Below the pieces are notes generated by a model, which saw nothing but the letters and a program-made list of their open reading frames with translations, had not been told where the DNA came from and searched no databases. This document shows positions 35,164 through 44,036 of a stretch of DNA of 57,629 bases, one piece after another (position 1 is the stretch's first letter; each line of letters begins with the position of its first letter). Location: positions 1-57,629 of the forward strand of contig JBCBDU010000020.1 of assembly GCA_038529355.1 (NCBI GenBank). The letters are read 5' to 3'. The stretch is from CALBPI01 sp038529355. Lineage in GTDB: Bacteria; Pseudomonadota; Gammaproteobacteria; Steroidobacterales; Woeseiaceae. The position numbers were made by a program, and so were the translations under genes.

Positions 35164-36042
35164 TTATCGTTTTGTCTGTTGCGCCAGCGCAAACAGTTGT
35201 CTGTCGATCGCAATCACATCGTCGTCCATGAGTTCGGCTTTTGCATCGCGCCAGCCAGCGAGCATAACGACATCGCCGGGCTTGACGATCATCAAATCCA
35301 CAAATGTTGTGTCAGCGCCATTGATATCGCAACCCACGACGACGATGACGCTACGCACCGGAATCACGCGACCCAGCGGTTTGCTGATGCAATGCTGAAA
35401 GCGGGCGCTGTGTCTGCGAATGGCCGCCAGTGAAACGGTTTGCGTGCTGCCGGCAAACTGCAGCGTATGGTTGTCTATATCGATGTGGCGACGGCGCGGG
35501 TTATCGGGCGTGATCGTATACATCGCAAAGAGTCCGCGGCGACCAACAACCACATGATCGATCGCGTTGGCGTCGTCGATGACGATATCGTGATGTACGC
35601 GCTGACAACCGATATCGAGTCGACCAAGATATTGCGCAACGATGTGCCGCGCAACAGCCGATCGCTCGAGTGCTCGGGCACGTTTGCGGCTGCGTAGCCA
35701 GATCATGGCCAGTGCGGCAGTGACCGCAGCCAATGCCACCGCGATGGCGAGCACCCGCAGTGTTGGTGGTTCGGATTGTGCGACGTTGGCGCCGACAACG
35801 AGCGCGCCGGTCAGTGTTGCCAATATCGCAACCAGCGCGGTTGCCGTCGCTGCCGCGCGATCGTGCAATTGCTGTTGACGGCGGTTGAAGATGCCGCCTG
35901 CGGTATTGGTTTGCGGTGCGTCAAACAGTGCGGTCAGTCGGCGTCGCCTCCAAGCTGCGCGCTTGCGCGCCAGCAACGTCAGCAGCCCGCTGAGGATAGC
36001 TGCTGCGAGCGCGATCAGACCGGCAATTTCGAGACCCTGCAT
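35164..36042 (-). CDS. Membrane-anchored NERD-like protein with altered active site
   Basis: The 292-residue protein has hydrophobic segments at about residues 6-24, 66-88 and 96-116, then a soluble region resembling the nuclease-related domain (NERD). The stretch DIVIDDANAIDHVVVGRRG (152-170) matches the NERD core. The following strand is LFAMYTIT (171-178), where family members have a Glu-x-Lys; here those positions are Tyr175 and Ile177. It may therefore be a non-catalytic relative. The function is unknown. It converges on the patatin gene and is divergent from the SCP2 gene. Confidence 0.65.
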   Translation of the reverse strand: MQGLEIAGLIALAAAILSGLLTLLARKRAAWRRRRLTALFDAPQTNTAGGIFNRRQQQLHDRAAATATALVAILATLTGALVVGANVAQSEPPTLRVLAIAVALAAVTAALAMIWLRSRKRARALERSAVARHIVAQYLGRLDIGCQRVHHDIVIDDANAIDHVVVGRRGLFAMYTITPDNPRRRHIDIDNHTLQFAGSTQTVSLAAIRRHSARFQHCISKPLGRVIPVRSVIVVVGCDINGADTTFVDLMIVKPGDVVMLAGWRDAKAELMDDDVIAIDRQLFALAQQTKR

Positions 36043-36194
36043 GTTGAATACCTGCGTATAGGCATGCCTTCAGTGTGGCTATTTCGCAAAGGCGCTGATG
36101 TGACGCCGCTCACAGCGTTCCGACGCCGTACCGGCGAAGACAATCGATGCAGCCTCAGGTACGCTTGGTTTTTTCGACTCGGGGTGGCACGACA

Positions 36195-36515
36195 ATGAAC
36201 GTAGATGAGATTTTTTCACGGCTACCGGCAGCACTGGATAGCCGTGCGGCGGCGGGGGTTGATGCGACCATTCAGTTCAACAACAGCAAGCAGCGCTTTG
36301 CCGTGATCCGTGATGGCGAATTGACAGTGTCGGATGGCGAGACAACGCCATACACAGTAGCGATCACGATGAGTGACGATGATCTGGTTGATATGCTGAC
36401 TGGCAAGCTGGACGGCATGACGGCATTCATGACCGGCAAATTGAAGCTCGATGGCGATTTAATGTTTGCGCAGAAGATCACGTCTTTGTTTGATGGTGCG
36501 CGACTGCGCGGCTAG
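36195..36515 (+). CDS. SCP2 sterol-binding domain protein
   Basis: The 106-residue protein is a single SCP2 domain. It has the core stretch MTGKLDGMTAFMTGKLKLDGD, in which an amphipathic groove for lipids or other hydrophobic ligands is formed. Bacterial members bind ubiquinone intermediates, fatty acids or unknown ligands; the ligand here is not known. The ATG at 36195 was chosen because the domain starts there and a GGTGG lies upstream. The next gene follows after 10 bases. Confidence 0.78.
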   Translation: MNVDEIFSRLPAALDSRAAAGVDATIQFNNSKQRFAVIRDGELTVSDGETTPYTVAITMSDDDLVDMLTGKLDGMTAFMTGKLKLDGDLMFAQKITSLFDGARLRG

Positions 36516-36525
36516 AGGATTGAAT

Positions 36526-39072
36526 ATGAAACACTGGATGACCAGCCTCGCTGCTGCGATGGCATTGTTAGTGACCTCGGGTCTGTATGCGGCGGATGGC
36601 GACGCAGCGGATGCCAAGGACGATGACAAAAAAGCGCCCAAGACGATTGCGCAGCTAACCGAGAATCACGTGAGCACGCCGGGTCTGCTGACGGTCTACC
36701 AGGATGAAAAAACCGGTGCGATCAAACTGCACATCAATAAGTCGCTACTGGATCAGGAGCTCGTCTATTTCGCACAAGCAGCGGACGGCGTCGTGCAAAC
36801 CGGATACTTCCGTGGCGCCTATCTTGCCAACGATGTGATCGTGTTGCGGCGCCGCTTTGACCGCATTGACATCGTTAAACGCAACACTAGCTACTACTTC
36901 GATCCGGACAATGCACTGTCGCGAGCAGCTGATGCGAACATCAGCGACGCGCTGGTGGCATCGGAGAAGATCCTTGCAGAGGATGCGCAAACAGGTGCGG
37001 TCCTTATCAATGCTGACAAGCTGTTCACCAGCGAAAGCCTGCTGCAGATTAAGCCGTCACCGGATCCGGACGCTGACCCGAAAGCATTCTCGTTGGGCAA
37101 GTTAGCGGATGACAAGTCGCGCGTGCTGCGCTTTCGCAGCTATCCGCAAAATACCGACATTGAGGTTGAATACGTCTACGGCAATGCGGCGCCGACCGGT
37201 GCGACAGGCAACGATATCACCGACAACCGCTACGTCGCCGTGCGCGTGCTGCACAGCCTGATCGCGATGCCGGACAACGACTACCAACCGCGCTTCGATG
37301 ATCCGCGGGTCGGCTATTTCATGGATACCGTGACTGATCTTACGCAGTACAGTGCAACGCCGTTCCGCGACATGATCAACCGTTGGCATCTGGTGAAGAA
37401 GAACCCGGATGCACCGGTCTCTGACCCGGTGGAGCCGATCACATTCTGGATTGAGAACACAACGCCTTTGGAGTGGCGCGAGCTTATTCGCAGCGCGGCG
37501 CTGAACTGGAATCAGAGTTTCGCCAAGGCCGGATTCTCGAATGCGATCGTCATCAAGGTGCAACCGGACGATGCGCAGTGGGACGCAGGCGACATTCGCT
37601 ACAACGTGCTGCGCTGGACATCATCGCCAAATCCGCCGTTTGGCGGCTATGGGCCAAGCTTCTCGAATCCGCGCACAGGACAAATCCTCGGCGCCGACAT
37701 CATGCTCGAGTATTCATTTCTGAATCGCTACGCGTTCGCACGCCAGATCCTGTCCAGAGGTGGTGAGCTGCTCGCGGACGCGCCAGCGTCGCTGGTAGCC
37801 GGCGAGTTTTGTTCGCTCGCGCACGGCTTGCATAGCGAGTCGCAAGTCGCGCGCGGTCTTGCGATTGGCGCCGATGGCGACGGCGCTGCGTTCGAGGCTC
37901 AGCTGGTTCATGACAGCATGCATTATCTGATTCTGCATGAGATTGGCCACACACTGGGGCTGAACCACAACATGAAAGCAACTCAGTTGCGCTCACCGGC
38001 AGAGGCATTTGACCCTGATGCGCTGGACGGGGGTGTGTTAGCTGGTTCGATCATGGATTATCCGGCGGTAAATTTTGCGCCGGAAGGCGCCACGCAAACG
38101 GTGTTTTATTCCACCCGTCCTGGTCCGTACGACGATTGGGCGATCCAGTTCGGCTACGACCCATCGCTCGATGATCCTGTGCGACGTGAGGCATTGCTCG
38201 CGCGCTCGACTGAGGCTGCGCTGGCGTTTGGTAATGACGCCGATGATATGCGTTCTGCCGGCAAAGGCATCGACCCGCGTGTGAACATCTATGACATGAC
38301 TAATGACGCGATTGGCTACGCTGACGCGCGCATGCAGATGATTGCTGATGCGCTTGGCAAGCTGCCGAGCAAGCCGCCGGCTGCTGGTGAGTCGTACCAG
38401 CAGACGCATGACGTGTTTGTGCAGATGATGCGTAGCTGGTCACGTTCAGCAGCTGCCGTGTCGCGCTTCGTTGGTGGTGTGTATGTCAACCGCGCAATGG
38501 TGGGTCAGCCAGGCGCGGAGCCACCGTATACAGCGGTCGATGTCGCGACGCAGCGGCGCGCCATGCAGGTGCTTGCTGAGCGTGTGTTCGCTCCCGATGT
38601 GCTCGACCCGGCGTTGCCTGCGTTGCGATTTGTGGCGCAGCAACGACGTGGTTTCAATTTTTTTGCGAATCCGGAAGATCCGAAAGTGCACGATACCTTG
38701 CTGGTAGTGCAGGGCGCGGCGCTGGATCATCTGCTGCATCCGAATGTTCTGAAACGCCTGACCGATTCGGCGCTGTATGGTAACGAGTATGCGCTGACGG
38801 AAGCGGTCGATGCGTTAACCGATGCGGTGTTTGCCGCCGATGCACGTGGCAACGTCAACACGGCGCGACAAAACCTGCAGGTCAACTACGTGGAGCGTCT
38901 TGCCGACATCGTCAAGGGCGGCGCGTATGACAATGTCAGTCAGTCCGCCGCCATTCTTGCGCTGCAAGGCATTGAGTCCCTGGGCAAACGCAAGCGCGGC
39001 ATCAATCGCAGTACCGAGGCGCATGTTGCGCATCTGCAATTGCTGATCGATCGTGCGCTGGATGACGACTAG
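36526..39072 (+). CDS. Secreted zinc-dependent metalloprotease (DUF5117/DUF4953 type)
   Basis: The 848-residue protein has a signal peptide (about 1-22, MTSLAAAMALLVTSGLYA region) and an N-terminal region typical of DUF5117 proteins. A metzincin-like zinc site HEIGHTLGLNH spans residues 471-481, with His471, His475 and His481 as ligands and Glu472 as catalytic base. SIMDYPA about 40 residues later may supply the Met-turn. It is probably periplasmic or exported; substrates are unknown. An AGAGG precedes the ATG at 36526, which sits 10 bases after the SCP2 gene. Confidence 0.85.
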   Translation: MKHWMTSLAAAMALLVTSGLYAADGDAADAKDDDKKAPKTIAQLTENHVSTPGLLTVYQDEKTGAIKLHINKSLLDQELVYFAQAADGVVQTGYFRGAYLANDVIVLRRRFDRIDIVKRNTSYYFDPDNALSRAADANISDALVASEKILAEDAQTGAVLINADKLFTSESLLQIKPSPDPDADPKAFSLGKLADDKSRVLRFRSYPQNTDIEVEYVYGNAAPTGATGNDITDNRYVAVRVLHSLIAMPDNDYQPRFDDPRVGYFMDTVTDLTQYSATPFRDMINRWHLVKKNPDAPVSDPVEPITFWIENTTPLEWRELIRSAALNWNQSFAKAGFSNAIVIKVQPDDAQWDAGDIRYNVLRWTSSPNPPFGGYGPSFSNPRTGQILGADIMLEYSFLNRYAFARQILSRGGELLADAPASLVAGEFCSLAHGLHSESQVARGLAIGADGDGAAFEAQLVHDSMHYLILHEIGHTLGLNHNMKATQLRSPAEAFDPDALDGGVLAGSIMDYPAVNFAPEGATQTVFYSTRPGPYDDWAIQFGYDPSLDDPVRREALLARSTEAALAFGNDADDMRSAGKGIDPRVNIYDMTNDAIGYADARMQMIADALGKLPSKPPAAGESYQQTHDVFVQMMRSWSRSAAAVSRFVGGVYVNRAMVGQPGAEPPYTAVDVATQRRAMQVLAERVFAPDVLDPALPALRFVAQQRRGFNFFANPEDPKVHDTLLVVQGAALDHLLHPNVLKRLTDSALYGNEYALTEAVDALTDAVFAADARGNVNTARQNLQVNYVERLADIVKGGAYDNVSQSAAILALQGIESLGKRKRGINRSTEAHVAHLQLLIDRALDDD

Positions 39073-39090
39073 CGGGGACGAGCGGCGTTA

Positions 39091-39141
39091 GCTGCGATTC
39101 GTGCAACTGCGCTGGTTGGGGCCAGCGCGGTTGCACGCAGC
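39091..39141. other. Long hairpin between convergent genes
   Basis: A 15-base arm at 39101-39115 pairs with 39122-39136 around a six-base loop (TTGGGG). Only one position is not Watson-Crick, and it is a G-U wobble in plus-strand RNA. Five more pairs (GCTGC/GCAGC, 39091-39095 with 39137-39141) extend it across a bulge. No T-tract follows on either strand, so it is not a standard intrinsic terminator. It may act as a 3' end stabiliser or bidirectional barrier between the metalloprotease and decarboxylase genes. Confidence 0.55.
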
Positions 39142-39154
39142 ACAAGACGCAGCG

Positions 39155-40516
39155 TCAGCGACGCGTAGCAGCCGGTAGGTGCTCGCGAATGATTGCCAGA
39201 CACCGCTCAATGTGGCGTTGCTCAGTGCGCCAGGATGACACGCTGAGTCGAAACGCGGCGCGATTGTGCCAGCGTGTGCCACCGAACCAGACTCGACCGT
39301 CTTCTTGTATGGCGTCGACGAGGCCTTGCGTGTCGCGCTCGTCATCGAAGCCGCACAACACTTGATTTAAAACGACGCGATTCAACACCGGGATGCCCAG
39401 CTCGCGGCAACCGTCTGCCAGCGCCGTCGCGTGACGGCAGCATTGGTTGACCAGCTCGGCGACACCTTGTTTGCCCAGCGAGTGCAATGCTGCCCAGACG
39501 GCGACACCCCGCGCGCGCCGCGAGAATTCCAGTGTCAGGTTTTTTTGCGCACTGTCCTCACTCTGGGCGTAGGCGGCGCCAGCATTCAACGTCTGGCTGG
39601 CCAGCGCGCCATCGCGATAAATCGCCATGGCGCAATCGTACGGTGTGTTGAGCCACTTGTGACCGTCAGTCGTCCAGCTATCTGCGTCTTCGACGCCGTG
39701 CGTCAGGTGTCTGTATTGCGCTGACGCCCGCGCCCACAAACCGAATGCGCCGTCGACGTGCACCCATGCTCCGCTGGCGCGGGCGTGCGGAATGATGCTG
39801 GCAAAAGCGTCAAACTCGCCGGTGTTCACCTCACCGGCCTGCAAGCACAGGATCGTTGTGTCATCGACTACCGGTATGCGACTGACGTCGATGCATCCGT
39901 GCGCATCGACATCAACAACGTGGATGTCGTCGCCACCGAACCCGAGCACGCGCAGGATCTTGTGGATCGTCACGTGCGCCGTTGCGGACACGACGACGCG
40001 AATGCGCGGCGCGCCCGTCAATCCGCGTTGCGCAACGTCCCAACCGCGGCGTGCCAGCAACGTCTGACGTGCGGTTGCGAGACAGGCAAGGCCACAAGCC
40101 GTCGCACTGGTACCAAAACCCACCGACGACTGTCGCGGCAGATCCAGTACCTCAAGCAACCAACCGGCGGCAATGTGTTCTATCGCTGCGACCGCCGGGG
40201 AGTTCAGGTGTGCTGAGGCGCATTGGTCCCACGCGCTGACGAGTCTGTCGGCGGCCGCAGCCGCCGGCAACACGGCGCCAATGACAAAACCGAAATAGTT
40301 CGGTCCGTTCGACGTCACCGTTGCCGGTTCTGCATAGCGCTGCAGCAGCGCCAGCGTATCTGCCGGATCGCCTGCTTGATCTGGCAGGTCGACCGCGAGC
40401 GCATCGAGCGCGGATTTGTCGCTTGCGGACGGAAACACGCGCCGCGCCTCAGTACTGGCGGTGTAGGCGTGCGCCAGCCGGTCAGCGTCCCGCAGCAGTT
40501 TCAGTTCATCACGCAT
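39155..40516 (-). CDS. Pyridoxal phosphate-dependent decarboxylase (group II)
   Basis: The 453-residue fold-type I enzyme resembles group II amino acid decarboxylases (glutamate, aromatic amino acid and related). Lys287 in TDGHKWLN is the PLP Schiff-base lysine, Asp255 in HVDGAFG contacts the pyridine nitrogen and His181 stacks on the ring. The substrate cannot be deduced; a role as a lyase or aldehyde synthase is also possible. It converges on the metalloprotease, and the 209 bases upstream of its start, up to the tRNA, hold no gene. Confidence 0.82.
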   Translation of the reverse strand: MRDELKLLRDADRLAHAYTASTEARRVFPSASDKSALDALAVDLPDQAGDPADTLALLQRYAEPATVTSNGPNYFGFVIGAVLPAAAAADRLVSAWDQCASAHLNSPAVAAIEHIAAGWLLEVLDLPRQSSVGFGTSATACGLACLATARQTLLARRGWDVAQRGLTGAPRIRVVVSATAHVTIHKILRVLGFGGDDIHVVDVDAHGCIDVSRIPVVDDTTILCLQAGEVNTGEFDAFASIIPHARASGAWVHVDGAFGLWARASAQYRHLTHGVEDADSWTTDGHKWLNTPYDCAMAIYRDGALASQTLNAGAAYAQSEDSAQKNLTLEFSRRARGVAVWAALHSLGKQGVAELVNQCCRHATALADGCRELGIPVLNRVVLNQVLCGFDDERDTQGLVDAIQEDGRVWFGGTRWHNRAAFRLSVSSWRTEQRHIERCLAIIREHLPAATRR

Positions 40517-40685
40517 TACGCAGCTTCCGCAGAGTCAGTCTGTTGGTCACCGCGTGCAGTGTAGCTGAAGATACGTTGCGCCCTGCGCATACGTTGAGCG
40601 AGTTGCGCAACAGGTTGTCTGAGCGCAGCGGCCAGACGTCGGGCGCCACCGCGTGCGCACGCCGGTGCTCGGCAGGTCGCAAGAC

Positions 40686-40710
40686 CGCTTTTGAATGGAC
40701 GCCAAAAGCG
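40686..40710 (-). other. Hairpin downstream of tRNA-Leu
   Basis: CGCTTTTG (40686-40693) and CAAAAGCG (40703-40710) form a perfect eight-base stem with a nine-base loop. It begins 16 bases past the CCA end of the minus-strand tRNA. No U-run follows, so it may be a processing or stabilising element of the tRNA precursor rather than a terminator. Confidence 0.4.
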
Positions 40711-40725
40711 CCTGAGAGAAAGGAG

Positions 40726-40812
40726 TGGTGCCCAGAAGAGGACTTGAACCTCCACCTACTTGCGTAGACATGGACCTGAACCATGCGCGTCTACCAATTC
40801 CGCCACCTGGGC
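40726..40812 (-). tRNA. tRNA-Leu (anticodon CAG)
   Basis: On the minus strand the acceptor arm GCCCAGG pairs with TCTGGGC. The D arm contains GGTAGAC. The anticodon stem CATGG/CCATG encloses the loop TTCAGGT with anticodon CAG, which reads CUG. A long variable arm typical of class II tRNA-Leu follows, then the T loop TTCAAGT. ACCA is encoded. The 87-base length is normal. A tRNA-Leu at this place next to rnr is also found in pseudomonads. Confidence 0.95.
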
Positions 40813-40852
40813 ATGCAAACACCGTACAATTACGATGACTAGCAGGGCGCGC

Positions 40853-40881
40853 ACTCTATCCGAGCGCTGCCGATCTGTCAA
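40853..40881 (-). promoter_or_regulatory. Promoter of tRNA-Leu with GC-rich discriminator
   Basis: On the minus strand TTGACA (40881-40876) is a perfect -35 box. After 17 bases comes TAGAGT (40858-40853), a four-of-six -10. The bases just after the -10 are GCGCGCCC, a GC-rich discriminator typical of stable-RNA promoters under stringent control. The start would be about 33 bases before the tRNA. The rnr gene reads the other way across the same region. Confidence 0.65.
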
Positions 40882-40907
40882 TTGAAGTGATCCCACCGAG
40901 AGTATTT

Positions 40908-43235
40908 TTGAGCAAGAAAAAACGCACGCCGGCAAGCAATGCCGGCACTGGCAATTCAACCGGTCGCAGCGCCAAGCGCTACCAGCACAAGGTGCCTGAT
41001 CGTAACGCCGTCAATGGTTTTCTGAAATCCGAAGGGCGACCGGTCGATTTCGATACGCTGTCGGCGCACTTCGAGCTAACCACGCGCAAACAAAAAATTG
41101 CGTTGGCCGAGGTACTGACCAAAATGCTGGGCGGTGGCCAGATCCTCCTGAACCGTAACGAAGAGTATTGCCTGACCGACAAGCTGAATCTGGTGCGCGG
41201 TACGGTCAGTGCGCACAAGGACGGCTTTGGGTTCCTGATGCCCGACGATGGCAGCGAGGACATGTATCTGTCGCCGCGGCGCATGCAGACGCTGATGCAC
41301 GGTGATCGCGTCGCGGGCCGTATCGTTAACCGCAGCGGTCGCGGCGTTGAAGGCAAGGTTATCGAGATCCTCGAGCGCGCCGTGACCGAGGTAGCGGGCC
41401 GCTATGTTCGCGAGCGCGGTATTGGTTTGGTGGTGCCGGATAATCCGAAACTGACCCAGCACATTCTTGTGCCATCGCGCGAGCGCGGCAGTGCCAAACC
41501 CGGCGAGATGGTCGTTGCAGAAATTCTTGATTATCCGACGCAGGAACATCAGGCGACAGCGCGCATTGTCAAAGTGCTCGGCGCGCCGGACCAGAACGGC
41601 ATGCCGACCGACCTTGCGATTCATGCGCACAACATTCCGCACCAATGGCCTGCGGCAGTAACCGCAGAGGCCAAGGTGTTTGGCAAGACCGTGCCGACAC
41701 GCGCGAAAAAAGATCGTGTGGATCTGCGCGATTTGCCACTGGTGACGATTGATGGCGCCGATGCGCGCGATTTCGATGATGCCGTCTATGCAACGCCGCG
41801 CAAGGATGGCTGGCGACTGATCGTCGCGATTGCCGATGTTGCACACTACGTGCGTCCCGGTTCTGCGATCGACACCGAAGCGCTCAAGCGCGCAACGTCA
41901 GTCTATTTTCCCGATCGCGTTGTGCCGATGTTGCCCGAAGTGTTGTCAAACGGTCTGTGTTCGCTGAATCCGAAAGTCGATCGCCTGTGCATGGTGTGCG
42001 ACATGAGCGTTAGCGCCAGCGGCGAGGTGCTGCGAGCTAAATTCTACGACGCCGTCATGCGTTCCGCCGCGCGGCTGACCTATTCCGAGGTTGCGGGGCA
42101 TCTGAGCGGCGAGCGTGCGCTCGAGAGCATCACCGGGCCGATCAACGATTCGCTGCTGGCGCTGCATGCGCTGTACAAGAAGTTTGCGCAACGGCGCAAG
42201 CGCCGTGGTGCGATTGAGCTGGATCTGCCGCAACTGCGCATTGGCGTCAATGCCGACGGCGATGTGGAGCGCATCAACTCACTGCCACGCAATGATGCGC
42301 ACCGGCTAATCGAAGAGTGCATGATTGCAGCCAACGTTGAGGCTGCGCGTTTCATTACGCGGCGCAAGGTTCAAGCGCTGTTTCGCGTGCACGCCAAGCC
42401 GGACGAAGAGCGTTTTAATGAGTTTCGCCTGTTTATGACGGATTTGGGGTTCAAGGTGCCGCACGCAGCGCACCCGAAGCCGTCGGAGCTGCGCAAACTG
42501 ATGGCCAGTGCACAGGATCGGCCGGATTCGTTTGCGATCAATATGGCCTTGTTGCGCTCGTTTGCGCACGCCGAATACACGCCGGACAACATCGGGCACT
42601 TTGGTCTGGCGCTCGATCAATACGCACACTTTACGTCGCCGATCCGACGCTATCCTGACTTGCTCGTGCATCGCGCGATCCGACACATGACGAGTGGCGG
42701 CAAAGCGCGTCAGCACATCTACGATGCCCCGCGCATGCTGCAACTGGGCAAGCTCACTTCCGAGCGCGAGCGACGCGCCGAGGAGGCGACGCGTGAAGTG
42801 GAAGCGTTGCTCAAATGCCAATACATGAGCAAGCATCTGGGCGAGCGCTTCGAAGGTTTGGTCACCGGCGTGACGCACTTTGGGTTGTTTGTGCAGATTG
42901 GCGAGTTGATGGTCGATGGTCTCGTGCATGTCTCGACACTGCGCAACGACTACTACGAGCATCAGCCCGAGCGTCAGCGGTTGGTCGGTAGCCGCAGCGG
43001 ACAGATTTACGCACTCGGTGACAGCGTTGAGATCATTGTCGAACGCGTTGACCTTGAGTCACGACAAATCGATTTCGTCCTCTACGACCATAAACCCAAC
43101 GGCAAAGCTGACGGTAAACCGAACGCCAAACGCAACGGTAAGTCCAAGCGTCAGTCGGGGCAAAACGGTGACGCTGCCGGTGGCAGTCGCAAGCGGGACC
43201 CCTCAGGCCAGTCTGAGCGGCGACGGCGACGCTGA
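40908..43235 (+). CDS. rnr: Ribonuclease R
   Basis: RNase R is a processive 3'-5' exoribonuclease that degrades structured RNA and acts in rRNA quality control. The 775-residue protein has an N-terminal helix-turn-helix region, cold-shock domains, the RNB catalytic core with the Asp cluster DGADARDFDD around residues 282-291, an S1 domain and a basic, Asn/Gly/Lys-rich tail. No ATG fits. The TTG at 40908 follows a GAGAG by seven bases and gives the opening SKKKRTPAS. A GTG at 40887 is possible. It overlaps rlmB. Confidence 0.94.
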   Translation: MSKKKRTPASNAGTGNSTGRSAKRYQHKVPDRNAVNGFLKSEGRPVDFDTLSAHFELTTRKQKIALAEVLTKMLGGGQILLNRNEEYCLTDKLNLVRGTVSAHKDGFGFLMPDDGSEDMYLSPRRMQTLMHGDRVAGRIVNRSGRGVEGKVIEILERAVTEVAGRYVRERGIGLVVPDNPKLTQHILVPSRERGSAKPGEMVVAEILDYPTQEHQATARIVKVLGAPDQNGMPTDLAIHAHNIPHQWPAAVTAEAKVFGKTVPTRAKKDRVDLRDLPLVTIDGADARDFDDAVYATPRKDGWRLIVAIADVAHYVRPGSAIDTEALKRATSVYFPDRVVPMLPEVLSNGLCSLNPKVDRLCMVCDMSVSASGEVLRAKFYDAVMRSAARLTYSEVAGHLSGERALESITGPINDSLLALHALYKKFAQRRKRRGAIELDLPQLRIGVNADGDVERINSLPRNDAHRLIEECMIAANVEAARFITRRKVQALFRVHAKPDEERFNEFRLFMTDLGFKVPHAAHPKPSELRKLMASAQDRPDSFAINMALLRSFAHAEYTPDNIGHFGLALDQYAHFTSPIRRYPDLLVHRAIRHMTSGGKARQHIYDAPRMLQLGKLTSERERRAEEATREVEALLKCQYMSKHLGERFEGLVTGVTHFGLFVQIGELMVDGLVHVSTLRNDYYEHQPERQRLVGSRSGQIYALGDSVEIIVERVDLESRQIDFVLYDHKPNGKADGKPNAKRNGKSKRQSGQNGDAAGGSRKRDPSGQSERRRRR

Positions 43236-43987
43236 TGGCGGCTTCCCGATTCAGCGCCGGTATTCACGCCGTCGACAAATTGCTCAGACTGCACCGCGAC
43301 AAGCTGCACAAACTCTATATCGACGAGCGATCGAAGAACCCGCGCCTGCAAGCGCTGCGGGAGCGTGCGCGCGCAGCGGGCGTGCCGGTGCAGGGCGCAC
43401 GCAGTCACCGGCTCGATGATATGGCGCAGGGCACTGCGCATCAGGGCGTCATCGCGGCGCTCAAAGATCTGCCAAACGTTGATGAGTCGGCATTGCGTGA
43501 TCTTGTTGAAGCAGCGCTGGCGCGCGGCGAGGCGCCGTTGCTGGTGTTGCTGGATGGGGTGCAGGACCCGCACAACCTGGGTGCGTGTCTGCGCAGCGCG
43601 GACGCGGCAGGCGCATTAGCCGTGGTTGCACCGCGCAAGGGCTCGGCCGGCGTCACGCCGGCAACGCGCAAGGTAGCCAGTGGCGCTGCCGAGACGGTCC
43701 CGCTGGTGTCGGTCGCGGCGCTCGGCCGGATACTGGATTGGCTCGGCGACTATGGCGTACGCCGCGTGGGCACCAGCGATGCGGCGACGCAGACGTTGTG
43801 GCAGTGCGATCTCACCGGTCCGGTGGCGATCGTCATGGGTACTGAGTCGACCGGTCTTAGTCCCGCCGTCGCGCAGCGTTGCGATGCACTGATCGCGCTG
43901 CCCATGCGCGGTGTTGTGGAGAGCCTCAATGTGTCTGTGGCGACCGGCATCTGCCTGTTCGAACGCATGCGCCAAACGCACGAATAA
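43235..43987 (+). CDS. rlmB: 23S rRNA (guanosine-2'-O)-methyltransferase RlmB
   Basis: RlmB methylates the ribose of G2251 in 23S rRNA. The 250-residue SPOUT enzyme has an N-terminal substrate-binding domain and a knotted catalytic domain with QDPHNLGACLRSADAAG and MGTESTGLSPAV, the motif 1 and motif 2 regions of the family. The ATG overlaps the rnr stop (TGATG). A strong intrinsic terminator follows 50 bases after its stop. Confidence 0.94.
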   Translation: MAASRFSAGIHAVDKLLRLHRDKLHKLYIDERSKNPRLQALRERARAAGVPVQGARSHRLDDMAQGTAHQGVIAALKDLPNVDESALRDLVEAALARGEAPLLVLLDGVQDPHNLGACLRSADAAGALAVVAPRKGSAGVTPATRKVASGAAETVPLVSVAALGRILDWLGDYGVRRVGTSDAATQTLWQCDLTGPVAIVMGTESTGLSPAVAQRCDALIALPMRGVVESLNVSVATGICLFERMRQTHE

Positions 43988-44000
43988 TCCGCATCAGCGC

Positions 44001-44030
44001 TTGCGGCTTCACGCCGCCCTCCGTTATCAT
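44001..44030 (+). promoter_or_regulatory. Candidate rpsF operon promoter
   Basis: TTGCGG (44001-44006) and TATCAT (44025-44030) are 18 bases apart. The -10 matches five of six consensus positions, the -35 only the TTG. The predicted start near 44037 coincides with the first base of a hairpin with a T-tract. The promoter may therefore feed an attenuated transcript, or the operon may use another start further down. Confidence 0.4.
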
Positions 44031-44036
44031 TGCCGG

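Noticed and set aside
40726..40812. tRNA-Leu as the att site of an integrated element
   Set aside because: No integrase gene and no duplicated tRNA 3' end was found in the flanking accessory genes.
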